From Anaerosporobacter mobilis DSM 15930 (GTDB lineage Bacteria; Bacillota; Clostridia; Lachnospirales; Lachnospiraceae): a stretch of 64,000 nucleotides of DNA. The notes below the pieces were generated by a model. That model had not been told where the DNA came from. It was given only the letters and a program-made list of their open reading frames with translations, and made no database searches. Position 1 is the first letter of the stretch, and each line of letters begins with the position of its first letter. This document shows, piece after piece, positions 27,676-37,420 of the stretch. Location of the stretch: the NCBI RefSeq assembly GCF_900142955.1, contig NZ_FRCP01000016.1, positions 107,941 through 171,940 of the forward strand, read 5' to 3'. Position numbers and translations under genes: made by a program.

Positions 27676-28926
27676 ATGTTTTCATTTGATGAAGTCCAAG
27701 CTTATGATCCTGAGTTAGCAGAAGCTATGAAAAAAGAGTTTGGTAGACAAGAAGACCATATTGAATTAATTGCTTCTGAGAATTTCGTAAGTAAAGCCGT
27801 TATGGCAGCGATGGGAAGTCCATTGACAAACAAATATGCTGAGGGTTATCCAGGAAAGAGATATTATGGCGGTTGTGAGTTTGTTGATATTGCAGAAGAC
27901 TTAGCCATTGAAAGAGCGAAAGAATTATTTGGCTGCACATATGCCAATGTACAACCACACTCTGGAGCACAAGCAAATATGGCAGTATACTTTGCACTTG
28001 TTAAACCAGGTGAAACTGTAATGGGTATGAGCCTTGCCGATGGTGGTCATCTTACTCATGGTAGCCCAGTAAATATGTCTGGAACATATCACAATATTGT
28101 TTCATATGGCGTAGATGAAAAAGGTTTCATAGATTATGATGAAGTTCGTAAAATTGCTATGGAAAACAAGCCAAAACTAATCATTGCTGGTGCTAGTGCA
28201 TATCCTAGAAAGATTGATTTTAAGAAATTTAGAGAAATCGCTGATGAAGTAGGCGCCTTCTTAATGGTTGATATGGCTCATATCGCTGGATTAGTTGCCG
28301 CAGGCCTTCATGAAAGCCCAATTCCATATGCACATGTAACTACAACGACTACGCATAAGACACTACGTGGACCAAGAGGTGGTATGATTCTTTCTAGTGA
28401 AGAATTTGCTACAGAATACAAATTAAACAAAGCAATCTTCCCTGGTATCCAAGGTGGACCATTAATGCACGTAATAGCTGCGAAAGCAGTATGTTTCAAA
28501 GAAGCATTAGATCCAAGTTTCAAAGAGTACGCAAAGAACATCGTAGACAATGCGAAAGCATTAGCAGACGGCTTAATGAAGAGAGGATTTAACTTAGTAT
28601 CGAATGGTACTGACAATCACCTTATGTTAGTAGATCTTCAAAACATGGGTGTAACAGGTAAGGAAACAGAGAAATTATTAGATGCTGCTAAAATTACTTG
28701 TAACAAGAATGCAATCCCTAATGATCCAGCTTCTCCATTCATAACAAGTGGTATCCGTCTTGGAACAGCTGCAGTTACTACTAGAGGAATGCAACCAGAA
28801 GATATGGATCAAATAGCAGAAGCAATCTCTTTATTAGTGAAAGATGTAGATACAAACAAAGAAAAAGCATTAGCAATCGTAAAAGAATTAACAGACAAGT
28901 ATCCGCTTTATAACTTGAACGTATAG
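27676..28926 (+). CDS. glyA: Serine hydroxymethyltransferase
   Basis: PLP enzyme interconverting serine and glycine and charging tetrahydrofolate with one-carbon units. The PLP lysine is K228 in TTTHKTLRGPRGG. Other signatures: ELIASENFVSKAVM near the N-terminus, YAEGYPGKRYYGGCE and VQPHSGAQANMAVY. ATG 27676 follows GGAGG at a good distance; the open frame back to 27631 lacks one. 416 residues, normal. Confidence 0.95.
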   Translation: MFSFDEVQAYDPELAEAMKKEFGRQEDHIELIASENFVSKAVMAAMGSPLTNKYAEGYPGKRYYGGCEFVDIAEDLAIERAKELFGCTYANVQPHSGAQANMAVYFALVKPGETVMGMSLADGGHLTHGSPVNMSGTYHNIVSYGVDEKGFIDYDEVRKIAMENKPKLIIAGASAYPRKIDFKKFREIADEVGAFLMVDMAHIAGLVAAGLHESPIPYAHVTTTTTHKTLRGPRGGMILSSEEFATEYKLNKAIFPGIQGGPLMHVIAAKAVCFKEALDPSFKEYAKNIVDNAKALADGLMKRGFNLVSNGTDNHLMLVDLQNMGVTGKETEKLLDAAKITCNKNAIPNDPASPFITSGIRLGTAAVTTRGMQPEDMDQIAEAISLLVKDVDTNKEKALAIVKELTDKYPLYNLNV

Positions 28927-28945
28927 AAACTTAGATCAATAACAT

Positions 28946-28983
28946 AAATAGGCATAGTCGTTAAAAGGACTATGCCTATTTCA
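28946..28983 (+). terminator. glyA terminator
   Basis: AATAGGCATAGTC pairs with GACTATGCCTATT around a short loop; TTTC follows. Confidence 0.75.
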
Positions 28984-29046
28984 TGTACCAATATTGTGCC
29001 CTATATTAGATCAATAAATATTGTGCTAATAAATTGACTATATATA

Positions 29047-29481
29047 CTACAAATACTTTCTAATACGAATAACAAAATTTTCTTCTATTGAAATAAGCTC
29101 TTCACAAATTTTCTTAGATTTTTCATGTGCATTATAATACTGATTTAGATACCTACTTAGAGATTTTACCCCCATATTACATCCATCTGTTATTAGATCA
29201 GCTACTGTTTTGTCACTTTCATCCATCATCATTTTCATATTTGTTTTCATCCAGGACATACCTTTGGCAATTGGATTAGGTTCTTTATCCTGTTCGTTTT
29301 CATTGCTTAACAAACTATGAATTTCATTTCCTAGTTTGGTATGTTGATCTTTGAATGCTATGAGCATTTCTTTGAATTCTTGACATTGTACCTTATCTAT
29401 TACTTCATCAATGGATGAGACAGCCATCTTTGTACCAGCGTCACATTCTTTTAATAATTTAATTGTATCAGTAGATTGCAT
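29047..29481 (-). CDS. Predicted four-helix-bundle protein of unknown function (ferritin-like, DUF2383-type?)
   Basis: The 144 residues are almost entirely helical with heptad-like spacing: TIKLLKECDAGTKMAVSSID, EFKEMLIAFKDQHTKLGNEI, GMSWMKTNMKMMMDESDKTV, and a last helix SLSRYLNQYYNAHEKSKKICEELI. This is the layout of small ferritin-like bundles such as DUF2383/PA2169 proteins, but a full set of metal-binding E/H residues is not obvious. No signal peptide. The reverse-strand ribosome binding site GGAGG is present before ATG 29481. The same direction as TspO (123 bp apart) suggests a possible shared stress role; that is inference only. Confidence 0.55.
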   Translation of the reverse strand: MQSTDTIKLLKECDAGTKMAVSSIDEVIDKVQCQEFKEMLIAFKDQHTKLGNEIHSLLSNENEQDKEPNPIAKGMSWMKTNMKMMMDESDKTVADLITDGCNMGVKSLSRYLNQYYNAHEKSKKICEELISIEENFVIRIRKYL

Positions 29482-29604
29482 AGTATTACCTCCAAAGTAT
29501 TTTTGAATATATATAGTATTTTATATTTTAGAAAAACTATTCAAATAAAATATATTAGTAAGATATTCAAATAACTTCTTGTTATTAAGATATAAATAAT
29601 TTCA

Positions 29605-30075
29605 TTAATTTAATAGATAAATGGAAAGGTTTAAATATCCCGCAAATGTGACCCACAACAAATATGGAATGAGAAGATATGCTGCAGTTTTTGATATATT
29701 ATAAAATAATATAATTGTTATTATGATAAGTACCCACAGGAAAAGTAACCAAAAAAATGCAAGCAAGTATTGTTCTAGGTTAAAAAAGATAAGGGACCAA
29801 AAAAAGTTGATAACAAGTTGAAATAAATATACTTTTAATGCTATGCTCTTAGATTCAATAGGAGCATTTGATACTAAAACAATATAGGAAGCAACTCCCA
29901 TTAGTATATAAAGTGTCGTCCATACAATAGGAAATAACCAACCAGGTGGAGATAGTGGAGGTTTGTTAAGCAGTGCAAAGGTTTCCATACTATTTCGCGT
30001 AATAAAACCCGAAATTCCACCAATTAGAAGTGGAATTAGCAAGCTTATTATAAAGAGTCTACATTTAAAATTCAT
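29605..30075 (-). CDS. TspO/MBR-family membrane protein
   Basis: Five TM helices in 156 residues. The family hallmark KPPLSPPGWLFPIVWTTLY (about residues 37-55), followed by ILMGVASYIV, identifies TspO, a tryptophan-rich porphyrin- and lipid-binding sensor protein. A tryptophan-containing FNLEQYLLAFFWLLFLW stretch and an LLWVTFAGYLN end are also conserved. The physiological role in clostridia is unclear. Starts at ATG 30075 with GGGGG on the reverse strand; it is divergent from the chemotaxis receptor gene. Confidence 0.85.
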   Translation of the reverse strand: MNFKCRLFIISLLIPLLIGGISGFITRNSMETFALLNKPPLSPPGWLFPIVWTTLYILMGVASYIVLVSNAPIESKSIALKVYLFQLVINFFWSLIFFNLEQYLLAFFWLLFLWVLIIITIILFYNISKTAAYLLIPYLLWVTFAGYLNLSIYLLN

Positions 30076-30161
30076 AAATAGTCCCCCAAATATAAAGATA
30101 TAGTAACTTTTGTTGTTATATAATTATGACTACTTAAAGAAAATAGAATCTGAATTAATTA

Positions 30162-30206
30162 AATTCAAAATTATTTTAAATGCAATCTACAAAAATTCAA
30201 AATTAT
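30162..30206. promoter_or_regulatory. Two direct repeats AATTCAAAATTAT, 32 bp apart, in the TspO/MCP divergent region
   Basis: Identical 13-mers at 30162-30174 and 30194-30206, three helical turns apart, just upstream of a TTGACA (30235-30240) that could be the -35 box of the receptor gene. The 331-bp gap between the genes is otherwise AT-rich without further structure I can name. Confidence 0.4.
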
Positions 30207-30406
30207 ACTTTTCGAAAATTAGCGAAAATAAATCTTGACAGTATGGTGAAAATATGTAAGAATAATGGTGATGGGTGGGACATAACTATACAAATTATAT
30301 AATAATACTAAGAACTAACAGGTAAAATAATACTATTTATAATTTATATCAGAGTTTTGTGCTATGAGCAAAGTTTTATGACTTAGAAAGGAGCATGTTG
30401 CAACAA

Positions 30407-32470
30407 ATGAAGAAGATATCAACAGCTATAATAACAGCAATAACGGCATGTGTATTAATTGTATCTATTTTGGTAGGATGTATCAATGGAGTTCTAAGTT
30501 ATAAGACATTAGGTGAAGAAGCAGAGGACAAGATGTCAGCAATGTCCATTCAATATGCGAATCAAATGAATTTGCACTATAGAGGAATACAAGAGATTGT
30601 TACCGGTATGAGTAGCTACTTTGAAGCAGGCTATGATTATTCACAATCTAAAGATAGTACATATAATAAAACATTTATGGATGGAATGTATAAGTACATA
30701 AGTGTAATCCAGTCAACCATAACAGATATGGATGTTTTACGTTTATATGCCTACGTAAACCCTAAGAATGTGGGTACGATGTGTTCTGCCATTAGTGAGA
30801 AGGGTGAAAGAGTTGTTAAAAACCAAGACGAAGAATATAAATCGTGGAGTTTAAGAAGTGGTACCAAGTGGAACTTCTATAATGAGACGTTAAAGAATAA
30901 TAAAGCAACTTGGCTTGATCCCTATATGGATGAAGAACTTGGACAAGAAGTAATTAGTTATACACAACCCATATACGTGAATAAGCAAGTAGTTGGGGTA
31001 GTTGGACTTATTATATCATTTGAGGACTTTAAACAATTGGTTACATCAATTAAGCCGTATGAGAATGGATATGCTTTCTTAGTTGATTCTTATCAAAGGT
31101 ATATTGTACATAATACTTATACGAGAGAAAATAAATTGAACGATACAGGATTTGAAAAGTTAACTGAACTTATGTCAACGCAAAGCCAAGGGTTGGAAAA
31201 TATGAGCGTTGATGGCGAACAAGCTTATGTAGCGTATTCAAAACTTGCAAATGGTTATTGTTTGGTATTAGTGACACCAGAGAGCGATGTTATGAGTAAC
31301 GTCATAGATATGATTATTAAGAGTATTATACTTGTAATAATCTGCGTAATAATCTGTATTATCATAGCTTTCATAGTAGGTAAGAAAATATCTACTCCAA
31401 TATTCAAGGTAACAAAGGATATAGAGAAGGCTAAGGAAGGTGATTTTACTAGTAAGAATTATCTGCCTTATCTGAAGAAGAAGAATGAAACAGGTAAATT
31501 AGCAAGAGCATTAGATAAATTACAGGAATCTATGAGTAAAACGGTCACTCAAGTTAGTGATAACAGTACTGTTGTTACAGATTCCGCTGTCCATCTTAAC
31601 AATGCAATTAATTCCTTAGTTGATGAAGTAAGTAATATTACAGCGACAGCACAACAGTTATCCGCTAGTATGCAGCAAACAGAAAGTACAGCGATAACAC
31701 TTAGTGATACCTCAGAAAGAATGATTCATCATATAGAGACAATGGATGACAAGAATAAATCCGGTGTTGATACGGCTAATGATATTAGCAATAGAGCAGT
31801 TCAATTAAAAATTGAAGCGGCTGAAGCAGCTAGAAAAGCAGATGAAGTATGCAAGACAACAGGTGAGAATTTAAAAGCTGCAATTGATGAATCAAGACAA
31901 GTACAACAAATTAATGTGTTGACAAAAGCAATTCTAGACATAGCGGATCAAACAAGTTTACTATCTTTGAACGCTTCCATTGAAGCAGCGAGAGCAGGCG
32001 AATTTGGTCGTGGGTTCTCTGTAGTAGCAGATGAGATTAGAAGTTTGGCAGATAACTCCGAGACAACAGCATTACAGATTCAAGATATAACCAAGAATGT
32101 AATTGTTTCAGTTAGCAAATTATGTGATAGTTCCTATGAGGTTCTTAATTTTATGGATACTCATGTTAAGGATACCTATAAAAAACTTATTGATATGAGT
32201 GAACAGTATAACACGGATTCGACTGATATGAGAGAGTTGCTCGAAGATATTGCAAGTGTTTCTAAGAATATCTTTAGTGAAATTGAATCTTTGTTGAAGT
32301 CATTTGGAGAATTAACAGATGCAACTTCAGAAGGTGCTGATGGTATTCAATGTATATCAAAGAATGCAGAAGAAGTTGCAAATCATACCAGAGAGGTTGA
32401 GCTTGAAGCCAACCGATTGAATCAGATAGCAGGAGAATTAAGCGGAGCTATCGAAGTATTTACGGTTTAG
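30407..32470 (+). CDS. Methyl-accepting chemotaxis protein
   Basis: Transmembrane chemoreceptor. TM1 is about residues 8-28, then a Cache-type extracellular ligand domain of about 270 residues (with WLDPYMDEELGQEVISYTQP and PIYVNKQVVGVVGLI), TM2 about 302-324, HAMP, and the cytoplasmic signalling region with the hairpin tip DQTSLLSLNASIEAARAGE. This couples ligand to CheA/CheW. Start is ambiguous: AAAGGAG is one base from an ATG at 30395 and 13 bases from ATG 30407; I use 30407. No other chemotaxis genes are near, so it is an orphan receptor. Confidence 0.9.
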   Translation: MKKISTAIITAITACVLIVSILVGCINGVLSYKTLGEEAEDKMSAMSIQYANQMNLHYRGIQEIVTGMSSYFEAGYDYSQSKDSTYNKTFMDGMYKYISVIQSTITDMDVLRLYAYVNPKNVGTMCSAISEKGERVVKNQDEEYKSWSLRSGTKWNFYNETLKNNKATWLDPYMDEELGQEVISYTQPIYVNKQVVGVVGLIISFEDFKQLVTSIKPYENGYAFLVDSYQRYIVHNTYTRENKLNDTGFEKLTELMSTQSQGLENMSVDGEQAYVAYSKLANGYCLVLVTPESDVMSNVIDMIIKSIILVIICVIICIIIAFIVGKKISTPIFKVTKDIEKAKEGDFTSKNYLPYLKKKNETGKLARALDKLQESMSKTVTQVSDNSTVVTDSAVHLNNAINSLVDEVSNITATAQQLSASMQQTESTAITLSDTSERMIHHIETMDDKNKSGVDTANDISNRAVQLKIEAAEAARKADEVCKTTGENLKAAIDESRQVQQINVLTKAILDIADQTSLLSLNASIEAARAGEFGRGFSVVADEIRSLADNSETTALQIQDITKNVIVSVSKLCDSSYEVLNFMDTHVKDTYKKLIDMSEQYNTDSTDMRELLEDIASVSKNIFSEIESLLKSFGELTDATSEGADGIQCISKNAEEVANHTREVELEANRLNQIAGELSGAIEVFTV

Positions 32471-32546
32471 ATGCACAAGCATTTAAATAAATTCCTTTTA
32501 TATTTCCTTTTATATGAACAACTTTTGTTGCCATGAATTATTTATG

Positions 32547-32586
32547 CGAAAAACGGGCTGTCACCCCTAGAGACAGCCCGTTTTTC
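32547..32586. terminator. Bidirectional terminator between the receptor and the kinase gene
   Basis: GAAAAACGGGCTGTC pairs with GACAGCCCGTTTTTC around ACCCCTAGA. T-tracts on both strands fit convergent genes. Confidence 0.85.
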
Positions 32587-32658
32587 AACGTTTAGGTGTA
32601 TACCAAGTACAGCAAGAGCTTAATGTACAGAAAGTAGTGAATACACAGGGTATACTAT

Positions 32659-33960
32659 TTATAATTTAGGTAAGATAACAAGAAAGGTAGCTCCACCACC
32701 AATTGTATCGCATACTTGGATCTTTCCTTTGTGAATATCAATGATTTCTTTAGCAATACATAGGCCTAATCCAAAATGTTCCTTTTTGGAACGAGAGGAA
32801 TCTTCTCTATAGAAGCGATCAAAGATATGAGCTTTCGCTTGGTTTGAGATACCAATTCCGTCATCTGCAACAGTTACTACAAAAGTAGAATTCATATAAT
32901 TAAGTGATAATTTGATTTTTCCGTTCGGTTTAGAATAACTAATCGCATTACTAATAAGGATAGCTAGTACTTGTGCAATACGCTCTTTATCGCAATAACA
33001 GGTAGGAATGGGATCTTCGGGTAATGTAATGGATAGAGATAAATTATGTTGGATAGCCAGCGGTTCAAAGGCTTCATAGTTCTCTAACAATATAGTATCT
33101 AGTTCTTCTTGTTTCATAGAAACAGACCAAGTTTGACTATCTGCACGAGCAAGAGTTAACATATCATTTACTAGATTGGACATACGCTTGCTTTCTGACT
33201 CTATGGTATTAAGAAATTGCGATTGCATAGCAAAGTCTGATGTTCGAAGAGCAGATAATGAAGAGAGTATTACCGCAAGAGGAGTACGAAGCTCATGGGA
33301 AGCTGACGCTATAAAGGCTGTCTGCTTATCTTGAGATTGCTTAATAGGTCGTAATAGCCTACGTGTGAAGAACAAGGAGACAAGGAACAAAAGTAAGATA
33401 CCAGTTATGTTAAGTATGATAAAGCGCAAACGTTGACTTTGTAATCTCTGATATAGTGCATTCGTTGGATAGAGAATTATGGAAGTAAGCGTATTAGAAC
33501 CTTTTTGTATCCTAGCAAGGGATACATAGTAAGGTGATTTATTAGCAGCTGTATATGCAAATTCATAGTGTGTAGAAGAAGTCCCCATTACATCTGTAGT
33601 ATTATGGTAGGAGTCTTTACCATACGTAATAATTTCATTTATAATAGCAAGTTGTTCTTCGGTACGGGCCATTCGTGTATAAGAGAGAGGAGTACCATTA
33701 TCATATATAGCGATAAGATATTTGCCGTTCTGTTCAATTTTCGATAACCATTCGTAAGTAAGCGTGTTCTGCTGTTCTAGATTAGCTATGAAGGTATTCA
33801 TCTCAGCACTAAAAGATAGATAAGAAGTATTCTTTAGGTCTCTTTCAGATATGTAAAGGTAGCTGAAGGACATAGTTAATAAAATAATACTTGATATTGT
33901 AGTGAACAACAGTGTTAATCGAAGATTAAGTTTTCGAAACATCTTGATCTGTTTATTCAT
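32659..33960 (-). CDS. Sensor histidine kinase (partner of the 33953 regulator)
   Basis: 433 residues from the ATG that overlaps the regulator stop in ATGAATAA, with GGAGGG 7 bp upstream. TM1 is near residues 13-35, an extracellular region to about 172, and TM2 about 175-195. HisKA has H in ASHELRTPLAVIL; the ATPase domain has ILISNAISYSKP, VADDGIGIS and FGLGLCIAKEI. It lacks a clear HAMP domain: the segment between TM2 and HisKA is only about 20 residues. The sensed signal is unknown; the lipoprotein gene transcribed divergently is a candidate partner. Confidence 0.9.
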   Translation of the reverse strand: MNKQIKMFRKLNLRLTLLFTTISSIILLTMSFSYLYISERDLKNTSYLSFSAEMNTFIANLEQQNTLTYEWLSKIEQNGKYLIAIYDNGTPLSYTRMARTEEQLAIINEIITYGKDSYHNTTDVMGTSSTHYEFAYTAANKSPYYVSLARIQKGSNTLTSIILYPTNALYQRLQSQRLRFIILNITGILLLFLVSLFFTRRLLRPIKQSQDKQTAFIASASHELRTPLAVILSSLSALRTSDFAMQSQFLNTIESESKRMSNLVNDMLTLARADSQTWSVSMKQEELDTILLENYEAFEPLAIQHNLSLSITLPEDPIPTCYCDKERIAQVLAILISNAISYSKPNGKIKLSLNYMNSTFVVTVADDGIGISNQAKAHIFDRFYREDSSRSKKEHFGLGLCIAKEIIDIHKGKIQVCDTIGGGATFLVILPKL

Positions 33961-34633
33961 GAGGTCCCTCCAACCGATATCCAACACCTCGGTGTGTCTT
34001 AATGGTGGTTGTAGTGCTGACAGTTTTTAGACGTCGCCTGATAAAATGTATATAGTTGTCTAAGTTACCATCTTCAATCTCTGCATATGGACCCCAAACC
34101 TTTGTAAGTAAGGTCGTTCTAGGGAGAATCTGCGAGTAATTACGTAAGAAAAATTCCAGTAAGGAACCTTCCTTTTTAGATAAGGTACAAGTACCAATAG
34201 GACCAGATAGAGAATTGGTAGAAGGAGAGTATATAATATCGTTATATGTTAAAGTATCTGTATCGGTCCATTGTCTTGGTCGTCTATTAATACTTCGAAT
34301 TCTAGCAAGCAATTCTTCCATTGCAAAAGGTTTAATCATATAGTCATCAGCACCAGCATCTAAGCCAATAATCTTATCGGAAAGTTCACCTAGAGCGGTT
34401 AGTATGATTACTGGTGTTGAGTTATTTTGAGCTCTCAATTTCTTAAGTAAAGCAATGCCATCTATATGTGGGAGCATACGGTCTAGTAAAATCAAATCAT
34501 ATATATTCTGATTCATGAACAAGAGAGCATCCTCACCATCCATGCAAGTATCAACATGAAATCCATGATTCTGTAATTGATATGCGGTTGAAAAACATAA
34601 TTGCTCGTCATCTTCTATTAATAGTATTCGCAT
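33953..34633 (-). CDS. OmpR-family response regulator
   Basis: Receiver domain starting MRILLIEDDEQLC, phosphoacceptor D in LILLDRMLPHIDG (about residue 51), K in DDYMIKPFA. The winged-helix output domain has LSKKEGSLLEFFL and the NYIHFIRRRLKT recognition part. ATG 34633 is chosen for homology, with AAGGGG 11 bp upstream; an in-frame ATG at 34654 would add seven residues without a binding site. Its 3' end overlaps the kinase start by 8 bp. It is divergent from the solute-binding lipoprotein gene, a possible target. Confidence 0.9.
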   Translation of the reverse strand: MRILLIEDDEQLCFSTAYQLQNHGFHVDTCMDGEDALLFMNQNIYDLILLDRMLPHIDGIALLKKLRAQNNSTPVIILTALGELSDKIIGLDAGADDYMIKPFAMEELLARIRSINRRPRQWTDTDTLTYNDIIYSPSTNSLSGPIGTCTLSKKEGSLLEFFLRNYSQILPRTTLLTKVWGPYAEIEDGNLDNYIHFIRRRLKTVSTTTTIKTHRGVGYRLEGPHE

Positions 34634-34820
34634 ACAATAACATACCCCTTTCAAATGTTTTGAGACTTTGTGTCGGCAATTTCAAGCAATTTACGTTAGA
34701 ATACATATTTGCTATACGATTACCTCTTTAAGTAACAGTATAACATACTAACCTCTAATTTAAATCTAATTTTGCAAGAAAGCATGCGCAAGTAGTATAA
34801 GAGTCTCATGCGCTACGGCT

Positions 34821-34846
34821 AAAGAATGCCTTGGCATTCTTTTCGT
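34821..34846 (+). promoter_or_regulatory. Leader hairpin upstream of the lipoprotein gene
   Basis: AAAGAATGCC (34821-34830) and GGCATTCTTT (34833-34842) form a perfect stem followed by TTCG. It lies 90 bp before the lipoprotein start with no gene before it in that direction, so it may be an attenuator or the end of a short transcript. CATGCGC also occurs twice just upstream (about 34783 and 34807). Confidence 0.4.
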
Positions 34847-34931
34847 TTAGAGATAAAATAAAGGTAACTGTGGTAGGGTAAAGATGTCGACAAATAAAAG
34901 TAATATAGCAACAGACTTTTGGGAGGTTAAT

Positions 34932-37265
34932 ATGATTAATAAAAAAAGAAGAATATTCTATATCCTACTGGTATCATGCCTAGCATTCATAGTTGGTTGT
35001 AGTGAGAAAAAGGCAAATGATAAAAGTAACGGAAGTACTACAAACAGTACCAATGAAAATGCCACAAACGGTTCAGTTGAAGATAAGGATAAACTAAATC
35101 AGAATGCGCAAGCGATGGGAAGGTATATAGAGACACCATGTGGGACAATAGAAAATGGTGTAGATATGGGCAAATTAACGATTATGGAAGACAAAACAAT
35201 CGTAATTCTAGATACACGAACGGGAGATTTACATACGTCTAAAGACGAAGGAGAAACTTGGGAAACAGAAGAGGTAAGAGGAATTAAATCTTTATTAGTA
35301 AAGCCCAATTGTGAGATAACAAGTGGAGCTGTTAATAGGAAGGGAGACATATTCTTTTCCTATATTCCCTGGGATGAAATTACCGATGCCAATGCTACGA
35401 ACATGGAGAGGTATGTATATATAGCAAAGAACGGTGAAGAAAAAGAGTTTAAATTAACAATTAATAATAATGCACTAAGGCTTCAAAAAGCAGAGTTCGC
35501 TAACGATGGTGTATTATATGCTTTGACAATAGGAGATGAGATTATCAAGATTAATCCGGATGATGAAAGTGTGGAGACAGTATTTGAGGGAGAATCGTAT
35601 CTTAATACATTTGCCATAGACGGATTATATCTTGTAGCAGAAGGAGAGGGAGTAGGATATATCTATAATACACAAACGAAAGAACTTATTATGAATGATA
35701 GTGTATTGAATGACTTTCTTAAAGCTAATGTTAAGGGAGACCAGTTATGTCAATTAGCTGCAAACGATAAAGAGAATGCAATCTATGTAGCCTGTTCAGA
35801 GGGAGTATACCGACATGTAATAAATGGAAATGTTATGGAGCAGTTGGTATCGGGAGAACTAACGAATCTTGGTAGTCCATCGAATCGTGCGACCAGCTTT
35901 AAAGTGAAAGAAGACGGTAGTTTTCTTATTGGGTATGATAGTGGAGAATTAGATTCTTACAGTTACAATGCTGAGGTACCTTCTGTACCAAGTAATCAGA
36001 TCAGAATATATAGTCTACGTGAGAATAAAACAATTCAACAAGCGATTGTAAACTATAGAAAAAACAATCCAGATGTATTTATTAAATTAGAAATTGGAGT
36101 AACTGGTGATGATGCTGTGACAAGTACGGATGCAATCCAGAAATTAAATACCAGTATACTAGCAGGAGATGGGCCAGATTTAATCGTGTTAGACGGTTTA
36201 CCGATGGACTCTTACATAGAGAAAGGAGTTCTCTATGATTTATCTGAAGCTATGAAAGAAGTTGAACAATCGGATACGTATTTTACGAATGTTACCCATG
36301 CATATCAAACAGAGAATGGCTTATATGGAGTTCCGATGAAGTTTCAGATTCCAATTATTATAGGAAATGAAAAAGAAATCACCAAAGCAGATTCTTTAGA
36401 AAAGTTAAGTCAGATGATACAGGATATGAGAGCAGGTGATAACAAAACAGCTACAATTATGGGAGGTTATACACCGAAAGAAGTTCTTGAACATCTAGAA
36501 ATGGGCTGTAGTGCAGCTTGGTTAACAAAAGAGGGGAAGATAGATGAAGAAAAATTAAATGAGTATTTAAGATATGCCAAAGCAATCTATGAGTCTGAGT
36601 TAGAAGATTTAACAGAGGATATGATTTCAACTCAAATTGGTTATCGAAAAGAAATCAGTGATATGTTGAATGGCCAGATGAGTAAATTATTATCTATTAC
36701 ACCGCAATTATCTAGAATGATGTTTGGTGATCAACAGATAGTTGTTGGATATGTTGATGGAATTAATGATTATCAAATGTTACTCGCTACTTTGAAGCAA
36801 GATACTTCTATATCATATCAAAGATTTGATTTGCAATCTGGATATAATTTTATCCCAAAAGGAATTATGGGTGTGAATTCTGCATCAAAAGACATGGATA
36901 CAACGCTTGATTTCTATAAGAGCTTGTATTCTGAAAAACTACAAGAAGCAGATGTCAGGGAGGGATTTCCAGTCAATAAAACGGTGTTTGCTAAGTTAGC
37001 AAAGGGTAAGGACATTACGGAATCATATATAGGGTCATCTGATCGTAATGGAAGAGAGGTTAGTTATCATTTAACCATTCCTACCGATGAGGAGATGAAG
37101 AGATTACTTGAATTGGCAGAAGGTCTAACGACGCCTTCTCTTATGGATAATACCATACAAGATACAGTAGAGACATTTGGTGAGAAAGTGTTATCAGGAG
37201 AAATTAGTTTGGATGATGGTGTGAAAGCTATTATTCAGAAGGTGGATTTGTATCTACAAGAGTAG
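34932..37265 (+). CDS. Lipoprotein fusing an Asp-box/propeller-like region to an extracellular solute-binding domain
   Basis: 777 residues from ATG 34932 (GGGAGG upstream; the frame back to 34884 is not needed). A lipobox FIVGCS near residue 24 marks it as an exported lipoprotein. The first half (about 70-340) has beta-propeller-like repeats including an Asp-box TSKDEGETWETEE. From about 345 on it resembles family 1 ABC solute-binding proteins: QQAIVNYRKNNPDV, AGDGPDLIVLDGLP, YGVPMKFQIPIIIGN and a final ENLKSLYSEKLQEADVREGFPVN-like helix region. No transporter permeases are next to it. The neighbouring two-component system suggests it could be a signal-sensing component. Confidence 0.75.
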   Translation: MINKKRRIFYILLVSCLAFIVGCSEKKANDKSNGSTTNSTNENATNGSVEDKDKLNQNAQAMGRYIETPCGTIENGVDMGKLTIMEDKTIVILDTRTGDLHTSKDEGETWETEEVRGIKSLLVKPNCEITSGAVNRKGDIFFSYIPWDEITDANATNMERYVYIAKNGEEKEFKLTINNNALRLQKAEFANDGVLYALTIGDEIIKINPDDESVETVFEGESYLNTFAIDGLYLVAEGEGVGYIYNTQTKELIMNDSVLNDFLKANVKGDQLCQLAANDKENAIYVACSEGVYRHVINGNVMEQLVSGELTNLGSPSNRATSFKVKEDGSFLIGYDSGELDSYSYNAEVPSVPSNQIRIYSLRENKTIQQAIVNYRKNNPDVFIKLEIGVTGDDAVTSTDAIQKLNTSILAGDGPDLIVLDGLPMDSYIEKGVLYDLSEAMKEVEQSDTYFTNVTHAYQTENGLYGVPMKFQIPIIIGNEKEITKADSLEKLSQMIQDMRAGDNKTATIMGGYTPKEVLEHLEMGCSAAWLTKEGKIDEEKLNEYLRYAKAIYESELEDLTEDMISTQIGYRKEISDMLNGQMSKLLSITPQLSRMMFGDQQIVVGYVDGINDYQMLLATLKQDTSISYQRFDLQSGYNFIPKGIMGVNSASKDMDTTLDFYKSLYSEKLQEADVREGFPVNKTVFAKLAKGKDITESYIGSSDRNGREVSYHLTIPTDEEMKRLLELAEGLTTPSLMDNTIQDTVETFGEKVLSGEISLDDGVKAIIQKVDLYLQE

Positions 37266-37420
37266 AATAAACAATGAATAGTTATAAAATAAATCTAAAA
37301 TGTTATAATATTTAGATAGTTCAGTTGTTATCTTTCGTTTAAAGTGTTACAGTATAGTTAAGACCTTGCAGTATTTGTTTTTTGTAAGATTACAGATTAA
37401 TAATATGAAGGAGTGAGACT

